Assembly: GCA_948469315.1 (NCBI GenBank)
Contig: CAOKLQ010000006.1
Coordinates: 1 to 64,000, forward strand
Length of the DNA stretch: 64,000 nucleotides
Reading direction: 5' to 3'
DNA from: an uncultured Clostridium sp.
GTDB taxonomy: Bacteria; Bacillota; Clostridia; TANB77; CAG-508
A program made the position numbers and the translations under genes. The notes under the pieces were generated by a model. That model saw only the letters and a program-made list of their open reading frames with translations. It had not been told where the DNA came from and made no database searches. Shown here piece after piece: positions 8,822 to 18,462 of the stretch (position 1 is its first letter; every line of letters begins with the position of its first letter).

Positions 8822-9904
8822 TTGTGACCTCCACTATACCTATTATTGGTATTTCATTAGAAAGTATTTCTATATTTGAAGATGTATTATTTATTTTTGT
8901 GTTTGATATATCTAATATTCCATCTACATTTAGTATTCTTGTTTCTATTTGGGATATTCTAACTATAATACTTGTTGAATCTTCCCAAGTTTTTTTGAGT
9001 TCTAAAAAATATCTATTTATTTCATTTTTTATTGATTCTTCTATATTTTCTATACTCTTATTTTCTACTAGTATAATATTTGTATTAATATTAATTGCTT
9101 TTTCTTGAACTGTATCTACTGTTACTTTATGTCCGTACTGGAGCTAGACCTATTCCACTTTCTAATCTGTTTGGACATATTTCTTCTTGAACTATATCTA
9201 TTAATTGTTCACTTGCTTTATTAAAATCACTGTCTAATATTGTTAGTTTAACAGTTCCTCCACCTTGCCAAACAGGAATTACTTTTACTGCTCCTACTCC
9301 TGATATTTCTTTTGTTTTCTTTTTATAGTCTGCTATATTTCCTGCAAATGATTTTTCATTTATTGTTTCAAAATATCTTTGCCTTAATTCTTCATCATTC
9401 TCTGTATCTTCTCCGTGGAATTAATATGTCTGTCAATATTGCTTTTCCTAGACCTTCAATGTAGTTTATTGGTATCAATGTCCCTGATACAATATTTCCT
9501 TTAGTTCCTTCTATTTCACATTCACATTCATATATCCCTGTATCTATTTTCTTTGTAACTTTATAAATTAAATCATTTAATGTAAATCTCTCTCCTATAC
9601 TTATGTCTATTAGATTTTCGCTTTCATCATAAAATTCTACTTTTCTAATAGAATTTGTTGCTTGATTTCTCTGTATTCCTACTTGATTGCATAGTTTATC
9701 TAAATATTCACCTACAGAAGTATCTGCAAAAGATAAATCGATAGTATCTTTTAAAATGATATACATTTGAGCTATTTCTGCTGCACATGGTGCTATTGCA
9801 TCATAGATTATAGAACCTTCCCTTTTGTCTACACTATCAGGTACTTTTGATAACATTCTTTGTATAATATTTTCAAAATCGTAATATTCATCTAAATTTT
9901 CCAC
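8808..9904 (-). CDS. baseplate J-like protein (two CGG +1 sites)
   Basis: A single 364-aa baseplate wedge protein (XkdT/gpJ family) is split over three frames. At 9413-9415 (CCA CGG AGA) skipping C restores GEDTENDEELRQRYF, the family's diagnostic motif. At 9133-9135 (GTA CGG ACA) skipping C restores APVGHKVTVDTVQEKA and the rest of the protein to a TGA at 8808-8810. Codon counts between sites are exact (163, 93 and 109 codons). Without the shifts the protein would end just after either site. N-terminal residues 1-40 (MLSKVPDSVDKREGSIIYDA) match the family. Essential for a functional baseplate. Confidence 0.85.
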
Positions 9905-10311
9905 TACATATCCACTTCCTTTTCTATTTCAATATCTCCTATTATTGTAATTACTTTAAAGTTTACTGTTATTACATTTTTGGCTGTTTGAGTAAAAGAA
10001 AATTCAACTACATCTTCAATTCTATCATCTTGCATTAAAGCTTCTTTTATTACTCTTTCTAATTCGGGAATAACATATGTACTTTGTTCTCCAATTAGTT
10101 TTTTTATTTCTACTCCATAATTCCAACTATACATTAAGTATTCAAATCTTTCTGTATTTAAGATACAATATATCGTTTGTTTTATTGCTTCTATTCCTTC
10201 ACATTTTCCTTCTATTGTGTTTTGCTCTGTATTTAATTTATATGTCTTGTTAGCTTTTTCTTCTATTGTAAAATTTTCTTTTATATCATTTTGCGGTATA
10301 ATTCTAATCAC
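9904..10311 (-). CDS. DUF2634 (XkdS-like) baseplate protein
   Basis: 135 aa. The segment EGIEAIKQTIYCILNTERFEY followed by YSWNYG is the hallmark of the DUF2634/gp25-like baseplate family: a small lysozyme-fold protein at the centre of the wedge. Overlaps baseplate J by one base. Confidence 0.8.
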   Translation of the reverse strand: MIRIIPQNDIKENFTIEEKANKTYKLNTEQNTIEGKCEGIEAIKQTIYCILNTERFEYLMYSWNYGVEIKKLIGEQSTYVIPELERVIKEALMQDDRIEDVVEFSFTQTAKNVITVNFKVITIIGDIEIEKEVDM

Positions 10312-10315
10312 CTTC

Positions 10316-10747
10316 TTAATATATTTTATCCAACACTACGAACTTTTGCCCTCCCTGTTGTTGTAATAATATTACTTTATCATTTTGTTTTAACCCATTA
10401 TGAATTGTAATTTTTCTTTTTCCTGAAATAGTATGATTGTGTGTTAAATCTATGTTTTGATTATCTATTGAAACTGTAACATCTTCATTTGAAATTACAT
10501 TACAAGTATGTGAATGACTAGAATTTAAACTTTCTTGTCCTGTATTCCAGTCTATACTTACTTCTGTTTCATAATCGATTACATTTTTAGTAAGTATTAA
10601 AAATTCACTTGTTAATAATAACTTTTGTTCTACTTGTATTTGAAGTGGATTTGTACTTATTACAGTTCCAAACACAATTGAAGTTGGAGAAGAATTTTCT
10701 ATTGCATCTAATGCAGCCTTTTTTATTGTTTGTATTATATCTGCCAT
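10316..10747 (-). CDS. DUF2577 (XkdR-like) tail protein
   Basis: 143 aa. SPTSIVFGTVISTNPLQIQV (about 20-39), the VSIDWNTG segment and a terminal VILLQQQGGQKFVVLDKIY are typical of the DUF2577 family found between XkdQ and XkdS in PBSX-like phages. Probably a hub or spike-base component. Confidence 0.8.
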   Translation of the reverse strand: MADIIQTIKKAALDAIENSSPTSIVFGTVISTNPLQIQVEQKLLLTSEFLILTKNVIDYETEVSIDWNTGQESLNSSHSHTCNVISNEDVTVSIDNQNIDLTHNHTISGKRKITIHNGLKQNDKVILLQQQGGQKFVVLDKIY

Positions 10748-11710
10748 TATGCTGTAAATTCGCCTCCTCTCAAAGTTAAATCCATAAAATGCTCATTATT
10801 TTTAAATGTATGTTTTGCTTTTTCAACTAACATAAAGTTTTGTAACTTTACATCTCCTAAGTCCATTTTTACTATTATCAATGAACCTCCTCTTACTCTT
10901 ATATCACCTATTGCATTTTTTATTTGTAATTTTCTTGTTTTTTGATTATATAGCTTTAATAGTGCGTCTACTTTAGCTCTACCATTAACATTTTCATCTA
11001 TTTTATCGTAATATTGTAAAACTCCCCATTCGTTTATATGAGATGTATCTTTTGCAATATATACTTCTCTTTTTCCAGTTTTTTTATTGTCATATGTAAG
11101 TTTTATTTGATTGTATGTATCATTATCTATAGATGAACTGTAATCAAAATTTTCTCCTGTTTCTTCATCTATTACTAAACCAACTTTCATTCTTTCTATA
11201 TTCTTTAAGCATATTTTTCCAAAATCATCATATAGTACAAACATTTCATTTGTATTTTGAGTTGTTAAGTCTATTGCCGTTTGTGATATATCAAATAGTG
11301 TTTTATTACTTTCAGAACGACTTGCTATTTTATAACCAGTTTGCTCTAAAATTCCTATATTTAATAGAAAATCATTTGCAAGCATTTGTACTATTTCGTC
11401 TGCTGTCTTATTCTTGTAAACATATGTGTCTTTATTTTTAAAGTATCTTAATTGGTCATATGCTGTTACAGTAACAAGTGGATTTTTGTTTCTTTTTTTT
11501 GTAAAAGCGAATCCATAAAATGTATTATTTTCTTTGTATTTAAATCTTACTGCATTTCCTTCTGTGAAGCTCAATAAATTATCTTGTAATACTTTAAATG
11601 TTAATTTTCCGTGGACTTCCTTTTCTTTCTGTTTCCCATTCAATGCCTTCTTCTACAATAGGAGCATATACTGTATTTCCATTTTGTATTAATAATTCGC
11701 AATTATTCAT
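10747..11710 (-). CDS. XkdQ-like baseplate hub protein (CGG +1 site)
   Basis: About 320 aa in the corrected frame. Translation from the ATG at 11708-11710 (MNNCELLIQNGNTVYAP, after a GAGGTGAT site) reaches CGG at 11609-11611 (CCA CGG AAA). Skipping C gives GSPGKLTFKVLQ, the conserved N-terminal motif of this hub family, and joins the long downstream frame. Unshifted reading stops within a few codons; the long frame alone has no credible start. The rest contains YDQLRYFKNKDTYVYKNKTA, standard for XkdQ. Confidence 0.85.
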
Positions 11711-11723
11711 TTTATCACCTCAA

Positions 11724-12387
11724 TCAAGGAATTACAAAAACCTGACCTGGGTATATTAAGCTAGGTTTCTTTATTTTATCTCTATTTGCATTGTATATTT
11801 TCATATATTGATTACCATTTCCATAATATTTTTTTGCTATATTCCACAAACAATCGCCTTTTACGACTGTATATGTTCGTGTAGATGGTGCTGTATTGGC
11901 TGGTCTTGCTGGTGGTGCTTCTACTGCAATAGGTTTATATTGTTTTATTGTTATTTGCATTGTTTTTGTTGAATAATCTCTATATTGTTTTAATTTTATA
12001 GAAACTTTAATGTCAAATCCTTCTTTTGCTTCTTCTTTTATCGTATATTCTTCTAATGTTACTTTTATATTTGTATCAAAAAGCACTTTATTGTTGGGTG
12101 TTTTTCGAGAAACTATAAATTGAAATGCCTTTTGCTGTGTTTTTAATTTTTCTATTTCTTCTAAAAAGTATTTTGCAGATTGAAATTCATTTTTATATAC
12201 TGCATATGGTCTTTTATAGCTTGGAAGTTCTATATCAAAAGACACCTCAGTTAATCCGAGGTGTCTTTATTAGGTTTATTTCGCCTTCATTTATCAAATT
12301 CATAGTTTTGTTTTGATTTTTTATTTTTAATTCCAACTTTTCTGGTGCTACTGGCAATAATAATTTATCTAAATAAAAATAATACAT
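11724..12387 (-). CDS. XkdP-like LysM tail protein (CGG +1 site)
   Basis: About 220 aa after correction. The start ATG (12385-12387) overlaps the tape-measure stop. The N-terminal part ends INLIKTP, then CCT CGG ATT at 12256-12258; skipping C gives PGLTEVSFDIELPSY, the strongly conserved family motif. The C-terminus (about 172-220) is a LysM domain (YTVVKGDCLWNIAKKYYGNG). The shift codon lies at the edge of a 10-bp stem-loop (GACACCTC with GAGGTGTC). Role: baseplate hub protein linked to the tape measure. Confidence 0.85.
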
Positions 12388-14516
12388 TAAATATATACCC
12401 CCTCAGCTACAACTTCTAACCTTTCTTCTAATTTTTCGCCTAAGCTGTCAACAATTCCATCTATATCCATTTCACTATTTATATTGTTATGACTTGTGAA
12501 ATCTACATTAATTTCTGCTGTTGTAAATCTGTTTATTGTTTCTCTTTCTGCTATATCTCTTAAATATTGTAAGTCTTCTTCTGTTGCATCTAATGTATCG
12601 CTTATTTTCCCTGTGTTTCCTGCGGTGTTTCCTGTGTTAGTATTTACATTATCTAATATATTTTTGTAATCATTGGCACTTTCTTCTTTAGGTTTTGCTT
12701 TATTAAACATACTTGAAACTTTGTTATCTATTCCTTGTCCCCAATTATAACCAGTATTCCAAGCGTCTCCATAATTCCATCTTTTTAATCCTAAACTTTC
12801 CGAACTTAAATTTAATTCTTCTGCAATTTTTTCGTAAGATCCATTTCCATATTTATTAGCAACTTTTTCAACTGCTCCATCTAAGCCACTCCTCCAGCCT
12901 TGCACTGCTCCTGCTAAATTAGATCCAAATACTTTGTCAATCGCTTTTGCAATGCTTTCCAATATTCCTAAAACTTGATCTGCCATATCTCCAAAAAGAT
13001 GTATAATCGCTCCGATTGGGTCATTGAATAAATTGGCAAAAAAGTTAGCAAATTTAATCCAAGGATTGATTATAGCATTTACTATTCCCAACATAAAGTC
13101 TAATAAACCTAGAAACAGATTCCATATAAATGCAACTGCGGTGGTTAATGCTCCTACAATAATACCTGTCGCACTTGTTGAACTACCTGTTAATTTGTTA
13201 ATCGCTGCAACTACTGCATAAATTATTGCAATAATTGCTATTATAATGATTAAAATCCATGTTAGAGGACATGCATATAAAGCTGCATTAAGTATATTTT
13301 GTGCAATTGTCCATATTCCTGTTGCTATTTTTACTAACATAATTTGAGCATAATATATACCTAAAACTCCTATTATTCCTAGTACTATAGGTGCTATTAT
13401 TGACCAATTATCAGAAATGAATTGCCATATTTGCTGAATTGCATTAAATATTGGACTTAACAAAATTATAACTTGTCCTACAAAATTTCCTATATTACCT
13501 AACATATTTTCTAAACCAGTTCCAATATTCATTACAATATCTTGAATTGTTCCAAATCCTGCACTTTCTAGTCCTTCATTAATACTTGTTATCATATCTG
13601 CAACACCTCTAGTAATAGAAGTTTTCATATTGTCAATAGATGTCTGTAAGCCACCTGTTGCATTTTTGGCTTGTTCTGCTAAACTAGGAAATCCATTAGC
13701 TCCTTTTTCATTAAGTTCAATTAAAGTATTCATAAATTCATTCATGCTAACTTTTCCATTTCTTAATGCTTCCCCTAATGCATCTGCACTTTTGAAGTTC
13801 ATTGCTGTCGCAACTTGTCCTAGCTGTGCTGGCATAGCAACCATTGCTGAACGCCATTCCATCATGTCTGGTTTTCCTTTTGCATACGATTGAGATAATT
13901 GCTCTAATGCGGATTTCTGTACTGCCATTTCCGCACCACCTGCAAGAATTGCATTATTTAATGCTAGAAACATTTTTGTACTTGCACCAACATTTCCATT
14001 TGCACTTGTAAATCTTTGTACTGAACCAACTGCATCGTTCAGAGTTGTTGGCAATCCTTTTAAACCATCATTTAACATTTTCATTGAAGCATTTGCTTGT
14101 TCAGCACTTATGCCTAAATTTGACATTACTTTTGGATAGTTGTTTAATGTATCTATTCTTGAAATTGCACTACTGACTTGTCCTGTTATCATACTTATTC
14201 CACGTTGAATAATACTAAGCCCCATTAATGTTTGTACTAAATTTTTGGCTGAAATATTGGATTCCTCAAAGCCTTTTGGCATTTTACTACTTTCATTATT
14301 TGCTTTTTTTAATTGTTCTTCTGTTTGTATTATTGTAGCATTTGCATTAGCAAGTTCTGCTCTTGCTGCTTGAATACTTGCTGTATCTATTGCTTTATGT
14401 GTTGTATCTTGTAGTGTTTCAAAACTACTTAATACAATATTTAATGCATTATTCATTGAGTGAAATGCTGGTGTCATTGCATCTTGTACTTTTATTGCTG
14501 TTGTTATTGTTGACAT
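12387..14516 (-). CDS. tail tape measure protein
   Basis: 709 aa from the ATG at 14514-14516, chosen for the GAAGGTGAG site upstream. Residues about 80-270 form the conserved tape-measure domain (SRIDTLNNYPKVMSNLGIS, then MEWRSAMVAMPAQLGQVA). Central hydrophobic segments (about 370-500) are membrane-spanning or amphipathic. It sets tail length. It is separated from the tail chaperone genes by the regulatory cassette at 14551-17768, which is unusual. Confidence 0.9.
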   Translation of the reverse strand: MSTITTAIKVQDAMTPAFHSMNNALNIVLSSFETLQDTTHKAIDTASIQAARAELANANATIIQTEEQLKKANNESSKMPKGFEESNISAKNLVQTLMGLSIIQRGISMITGQVSSAISRIDTLNNYPKVMSNLGISAEQANASMKMLNDGLKGLPTTLNDAVGSVQRFTSANGNVGASTKMFLALNNAILAGGAEMAVQKSALEQLSQSYAKGKPDMMEWRSAMVAMPAQLGQVATAMNFKSADALGEALRNGKVSMNEFMNTLIELNEKGANGFPSLAEQAKNATGGLQTSIDNMKTSITRGVADMITSINEGLESAGFGTIQDIVMNIGTGLENMLGNIGNFVGQVIILLSPIFNAIQQIWQFISDNWSIIAPIVLGIIGVLGIYYAQIMLVKIATGIWTIAQNILNAALYACPLTWILIIIIAIIAIIYAVVAAINKLTGSSTSATGIIVGALTTAVAFIWNLFLGLLDFMLGIVNAIINPWIKFANFFANLFNDPIGAIIHLFGDMADQVLGILESIAKAIDKVFGSNLAGAVQGWRSGLDGAVEKVANKYGNGSYEKIAEELNLSSESLGLKRWNYGDAWNTGYNWGQGIDNKVSSMFNKAKPKEESANDYKNILDNVNTNTGNTAGNTGKISDTLDATEEDLQYLRDIAERETINRFTTAEINVDFTSHNNINSEMDIDGIVDSLGEKLEERLEVVAEGVYI

Positions 14517-14550
14517 TTTCTCACCTTCTTTTTCCAAAAAAAATAAAAAC

Positions 14551-14583
14551 ACTTTAAAAGACAGCTTTTCGTTAGCTGTCCTT
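14551..14583 (-). terminator. terminator upstream of the tape measure gene
   Basis: 7-bp stem GACAGCT (14560-14566) with AGCTGTC (14574-14580), followed by TTTT on the minus strand. It lies between the cassette gene at 14597 and the tape measure gene, so late transcription must read through it or be antiterminated. Confidence 0.6.
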
Positions 14584-14596
14584 TAATCTATTTTTA

Positions 14597-15013
14597 TTAT
14601 GATTGCAATTTTCTTTTTAAAGTTCTTTCATATTCTTCTATCTTTATTTTTCCGTTTTTAACTTCACATGCCATATTGACTTTGAGTAATACTTCTTCTT
14701 TCTTTTTCTTTAATTTCTCTTGTTTTGCTTTTACTTCTTCTATTTCGCTTTTTGCTAATAAATTTGGTTTTGAAATATCTATGTATTTCGTCTTATTTTG
14801 ACTATTTCTTATTGCAAAACAATCTCTTATTCCGTTTTGGTCTTTAAAACTTGAGATAATTCTATCTGCTTTTGATTTATAATGTTGTTCTACTAGCTTT
14901 TGTATATCTGGTCTTTCATCTAACTGTTTTATTAATCCTACTACATATTCTTTATCTAAATTTCCACTATTTCTTATTTCGTCGTGGATTCTTATTGTTA
15001 CTTTTCTATCCAT
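14597..15013 (-). CDS. hypothetical cassette protein, 138 aa
   Basis: Lys/Glu-rich, with a predicted coiled coil at about 85-110 (EIEEVKAKQEKLKKKKEEV). No domain recognised. It begins one base after the previous gene ends and belongs to the cassette inserted in the tail operon. Confidence 0.55.
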   Translation of the reverse strand: MDRKVTIRIHDEIRNSGNLDKEYVVGLIKQLDERPDIQKLVEQHYKSKADRIISSFKDQNGIRDCFAIRNSQNKTKYIDISKPNLLAKSEIEEVKAKQEKLKKKKEEVLLKVNMACEVKNGKIKIEEYERTLKRKLQS

Positions 15014-15014
15014 T

Positions 15015-15743
15015 TTATTTAATCCTCCTTATTTGGTTATTTTCTAACCACATTTTTTTTATAAATTTATATTTGTCTATTATTTCATCTAGTTCATTTA
15101 ATAAACTTTCTTTTTTATAATCATCTAATCCATCTATCCATATCTGTATATTTTCTTCATTAACTTCTACAGTTAATATCTTGAAGATAGCTTCATTCAT
15201 TCTAATTTCTGTACCTTTTATTCTCTCTATTTCCCTAAATTGTTCTTTTAGATATTCACTATCTTTTTCTTCTTTTGTCTTTTCTTTTACTAGTTGTAAT
15301 ACTCTACTTCTTGTTGGTATATCTTCATTCTCTCTAGCTTCCGCTTTCACTTGTTCTACTATATCTTTATTAGATGCTAATGTTTCAAATCTTTCTGCTT
15401 GTTTTTGATTAAAACCTAACCTTTCAATAGTTTGTTTTTTAGTTTCTAACTTTTCGACACTGGTGTCTATAGGTTTTCTTATGTCAGTTCTTATTCCTTG
15501 TGCCTTAGGTATTGTTTTCAATAAGTCTCCTATTCTTACTTCTGCATCTATTAAAGCTTCTGCTAACATTTGTGCTTCTTCTTTTTTTTGCTCTCTTACT
15601 TCTTCTGCTAATTCTAATTTATTTATTGCTCTTATTTCTGCTCTTACAGAAACAAGTTTTTCTCTACCTACTAGAACGAATTTTGCAAGGTCTTCTATTT
15701 TATTTGGCAAATTTTGAGTTTGAAGTATAATTCCTTCTTTCAT
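15015..15743 (-). CDS. coiled-coil phage protein, 242 aa
   Basis: Start MKEGIILQTQNLPNK chosen because a GGAGAAG site precedes the ATG at 15741-15743. The segments EVRIGDLLKTIPKAQG and TIERLGFNQKQAERFETLA resemble a widespread prophage family of ParB-related or replication-associated helical proteins. No catalytic residues seen. Part of the inserted cassette, with the next gene one base downstream. Confidence 0.55.
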   Translation of the reverse strand: MKEGIILQTQNLPNKIEDLAKFVLVGREKLVSVRAEIRAINKLELAEEVREQKKEEAQMLAEALIDAEVRIGDLLKTIPKAQGIRTDIRKPIDTSVEKLETKKQTIERLGFNQKQAERFETLASNKDIVEQVKAEARENEDIPTRSRVLQLVKEKTKEEKDSEYLKEQFREIERIKGTEIRMNEAIFKILTVEVNEENIQIWIDGLDDYKKESLLNELDEIIDKYKFIKKMWLENNQIRRIK

Positions 15744-15850
15744 ATCTTCTTCTCCTCTCTTCATTTTTTTCTAAGCAAGCAAGTATCATTCCTGAAATTA
15801 TTGGCATACACATACTAAAGAACACTCCGCCATATATTTGTTATATGCAT
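15700..15850 (-). CDS. small membrane protein, 49 aa (probable CGG +1 site)
   Basis: From the ATG at 15848-15850 the frame reads MHITNIW then CGG at 15827-15829 and would stop two codons later. Skipping C gives GVFFSMCMPIISGMILACL, one transmembrane helix, followed by a charged tail ending at 15700. The start overlaps the upstream gene's stop and the tail overlaps the next gene by 44 bases. The hydrophobic helix appearing exactly at the shift supports the gene, but it is short. Confidence 0.5.
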
Positions 15851-16140
15851 CTCAAAGCACCTACCTTTGTTTCGTTTTCCCATATTTTTTTGCATACTTC
15901 TACCGTTTTTCTATTAAATAAATCAATTTTATTCATCATTTCCAATTCTTGTTGCGTAAAATATTTATTATCTTCTGGTTTTCCTAATATATAATTCATA
16001 CTTTCTAGTTCTTCCTCTTTGTATAATCTCATTATTCCTTTTGTCCTTTCTTTATCTTTTAATATTGTTTTTAGTGCTTCATCACTTACACTTACGCCAT
16101 ATTTTTCATAAACTTTTCTTATTTTTTGTTTTATTTGCAT
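15841..16140 (-). CDS. hypothetical cassette protein, 99 aa
   Basis: A helical, charged protein (MQIKQKIRKVYEKYGVSVSD). No domain identified. Leads the leftward cassette transcript downstream of the small XRE gene; a GGAGAC-like site precedes it. Confidence 0.5.
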   Translation of the reverse strand: MQIKQKIRKVYEKYGVSVSDEALKTILKDKERTKGIMRLYKEEELESMNYILGKPEDNKYFTQQELEMMNKIDLFNRKTVEVCKKIWENETKVGALRCI

Positions 16141-16265
16141 AATAAAAAAAGTCTCCTTTCAAATTTGTACTTGAATTAGACTCTTATCTATGTTATAATA
16201 TTTCATAGATAGAGTTTAACTCTGTTAGTTGAGATAATCTGTTAGTTCGCCAAAACTTTCGCAGA

Positions 16266-16493
16266 TTATCTTTCTTCGTTTTTTAATAAATCTTCTACTT
16301 TTAAGTTAAAAGCTTCTGCCAATCTTTGTAATGTGTCTTCTGTTACTTTTTTGCATTTTGCATTTTCTATAGCCATTATCTTTTCTCTTTTTAAGCCTGT
16401 CCTTTTTCCTAATTCGCTTTGACTAATATGAAGTCTTGCTCTTTGCATTCGTATTATCTCATCAGACACTTCAATTTCTTTTATAAATTTCAT
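16266..16493 (-). CDS. small XRE-family regulator (Cro-like)
   Basis: 75 aa, almost entirely an HTH domain: MQRARLHISQSELGKRTGLK, then KIMAIENAKCKKVTEDTL. An AGGAGGTG site precedes the ATG. It is transcribed divergently from the XRE gene at 16620, with both promoters and a palindrome between them, the layout of a lysogeny-type switch. It leads the leftward cassette. Confidence 0.8.
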   Translation of the reverse strand: MKFIKEIEVSDEIIRMQRARLHISQSELGKRTGLKREKIMAIENAKCKKVTEDTLQRLAEAFNLKVEDLLKNEER

Positions 16494-16525
16494 TTTTCCA
16501 CACCTCCTTTGTTACTATTTGTTAC

Positions 16526-16600
16526 ATTATATACAGTTAGTTATATTTTGTCAATACATATTGTAAAAAATTTTACAATATGTTAAAAATATGTTATACT
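16526..16600. promoter_or_regulatory. divergent promoters with palindromic operator
   Basis: Leftward promoter: TTGACA (16549-16554 on minus), 17-bp spacer, TATAAT (16526-16531). Rightward promoter: TTTACA (16572-16577), 17-bp spacer, TATACT (16595-16600). Between and over the rightward -35 lies a near-perfect palindrome at 16557-16582 (arms CATATTGTAAAA / TTTTACAATATG), a likely operator for one or both flanking XRE proteins. Confidence 0.75.
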
Positions 16601-16619
16601 TGTTATAAGAGGTGCTATT

Positions 16620-16940
16620 ATGAATAATAATATTTTTGGAAAGCGTCTAAAGTTATTACGTGAAAATTCTAATATGTCTAGACTTGAATTATCTACTCAA
16701 TTAAATACTTCTCTATCTGCAATATCTCAATATGAAACAGGTAGTAGAATACCAAGTGATGACATAAAAATTTCTATTGCTAAACTCTTCAATGTTTCAT
16801 TAGATTATTTAATGGGGCTTTCTTCTATGCCTAACGACATCAATGCAAATGAAATATTAAATGATTTAGCTGATATGAATGATAATGAAATATTAGAAGT
16901 AATTCATTTTATACAATATATAAAATCTAAACATAAATAA
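16620..16940 (+). CDS. XRE-family repressor of the inserted cassette
   Basis: 106 aa. The HTH domain at residues 6-62 (LLRENSNMSRLELSTQLNTS, then SAISQYETGSRIPSDD) is followed by a C-terminal helix for dimerisation. Ribosome binding site AGAGGTG. Transcribed opposite to the surrounding structural genes and followed by a strong terminator, so it is expressed independently. Probably a second repressor within this prophage. Confidence 0.85.
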   Translation: MNNNIFGKRLKLLRENSNMSRLELSTQLNTSLSAISQYETGSRIPSDDIKISIAKLFNVSLDYLMGLSSMPNDINANEILNDLADMNDNEILEVIHFIQYIKSKHK

Positions 16941-16942
16941 AA

Positions 16943-16972
16943 ACATCAGCATTTAGTCTGATGTTTTTTTGT
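16943..16972 (+). terminator. terminator of the cassette repressor
   Basis: Stem ACATCAG / CTGATGT followed by TTTTTTT. It ends the rightward repressor transcript before the convergent gene at 16995. Confidence 0.85.
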
Positions 16973-16994
16973 TTGTACTCTTTATAAAATAATA

Positions 16995-17768
16995 TTATTT
17001 AATATACTCTTTTCCATCAAAAATTAATGATTTAGTATTGCCGTTTTCAATTATAAACTGAAATTTACTCCTTATTGTTCCACCAAAAGAATTTTGTGCA
17101 TCTACATACGACTGTACTGTTATTACGCCTTTTTCTTTCTTCATAGACCATTCATTATAATCCCAAGGAAATTTAGCTGTAGAAGGAGATTTTAAAATCG
17201 TCTTTATGTTATTTTCACAATATGTAATTATTTGTGACCTTTCATTACTTGTTATAATATAATCTAAAAGTGTATGTAGTATTTGTTTATCCTTATATAA
17301 GTACTCATTATTGTATTGTATACTGTATATAGAACCATCTTTTATACATAAATAACCAAGTATTTTATCTTCCTGTAATGTAAAACACTTAGAATTTTCT
17401 GCATCATAATTATCCATACTTTCTGCTCTTTCTAATTTATAATCACTAAAACCACATTTTTTAATTACCTCTGTAAAATCTTCATATGAAGTTATATAAT
17501 CTTTAACAATTTTATAATTTTCCTCTTCAGGAGTTTCATAACTCAATGCTCCTTTAACTATTAATGCTACAATTATAATCAATATAATTCCTGGTACAAT
17601 CCCAGTAATTTTTCCTTTTTTATTTTTTCTTTTGATAGTATTATTAATATTTTGTTGTATATTAGAAGTATTTATATTGTTAGATTCCTGATTTGTGCCA
17701 CAATTGCTACAATACTTCTGATTTGTTTCTATAACTTTTCCACATTTATTGCAAAATATATACGCCAT
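16995..17768 (-). CDS. zinc-ribbon membrane protein
   Basis: 257 aa. Residues 4-26 form a zinc ribbon (CNKCGKVI ... YCSNCGTNQ), then a linker, one transmembrane helix (about 56-74; IVPGIILIIIVALIVKG) and an extracytoplasmic domain. Proteins of this plan are common in Firmicutes and phage morons; function unknown. Its position inside the tail operon suggests a lysogenic-conversion gene. Confidence 0.65.
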   Translation of the reverse strand: MAYIFCNKCGKVIETNQKYCSNCGTNQESNNINTSNIQQNINNTIKRKNKKGKITGIVPGIILIIIVALIVKGALSYETPEEENYKIVKDYITSYEDFTEVIKKCGFSDYKLERAESMDNYDAENSKCFTLQEDKILGYLCIKDGSIYSIQYNNEYLYKDKQILHTLLDYIITSNERSQIITYCENNIKTILKSPSTAKFPWDYNEWSMKKEKGVITVQSYVDAQNSFGGTIRSKFQFIIENGNTKSLIFDGKEYIK

Positions 17769-17837
17769 ATTCTTTCCCCTCCTATATATATATTACCACC
17801 AAGCAAATGCAAACATTGTCGAAACTTGTCGAACAAA

Positions 17838-18436
17838 TTATTTTTTTGACTTACTTTTCATTTTTTTAGCTTCTTCTTTTTCATCTTCAATTCTTATTTG
17901 AATACTTGCTACAACATAAGCCTTTTCCTTGAATGGCAAATTAACAAACTCATGAGGAAATTTTTTTAATTTATGAAGGCAAAAATGAGCAATATTTGCT
18001 TCAAAATCGCCTTCTTTTATTAGTTTTTTGCTTCTTCAACCGCTTCTTCTAAGTTATAACCATTTATTTCTTGAAGTTTTGATATTAAATTGTCATATTC
18101 AGCAGGTTTTAATAAATGTTCTTTTAATAAATCTGCTGGACTCATTACATGATAATAATCTTGTAATTCCACTGAATTAAGGTTTGGTTCTACAATACAT
18201 TTAATTGCTAGTGTTTCTAAATATTTGCTACTATCAAATTCTTGTCTGTATTGACCTCTTTTCCCTGGTATTTGAACTTGTCTGTAACATGATTTTCTTA
18301 TTTCGTCATTTTCTTTTGCTGTTATTGTTCTTAATTTCCATGCTATTGGGTTTCCCTCTTTATCTTTAAATCTTGCTGAAGCAATATATTCAAATATTTC
18401 TTCTTTTTCTTCTATCATAAAAGCCTCTAAATCCAT
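17838..18436 (-). CDS. tail assembly chaperone with -1 frameshift extension
   Basis: The zero-frame product (18020-18436, 138 aa) is an XkdN-like tail assembly chaperone. Its end contains the slippery heptamer A AAA AAC (18023-18029 on minus) directly before the TAA stop. A -1 slip continues for about 60 codons (EANIAHFCLHKLKKFPHEF, ending KKMKSKSKK) to 17838-17840. This is the classic gpG/gpGT arrangement just before the tape measure, here separated from it by the cassette. The extension has no start of its own. This event is -1 and unrelated to the CGG +1 sites. Confidence 0.85.
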
Positions 18437-18462
18437 ATTCTTTTACCTCTCTTTTTATATTT

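Noticed and set aside
8797..9108. Rightward ORF opposite the baseplate J gene
   Set aside because: A shadow of the corrected leftward reading frame; no ribosome binding site, hydrophobic nonsense composition.
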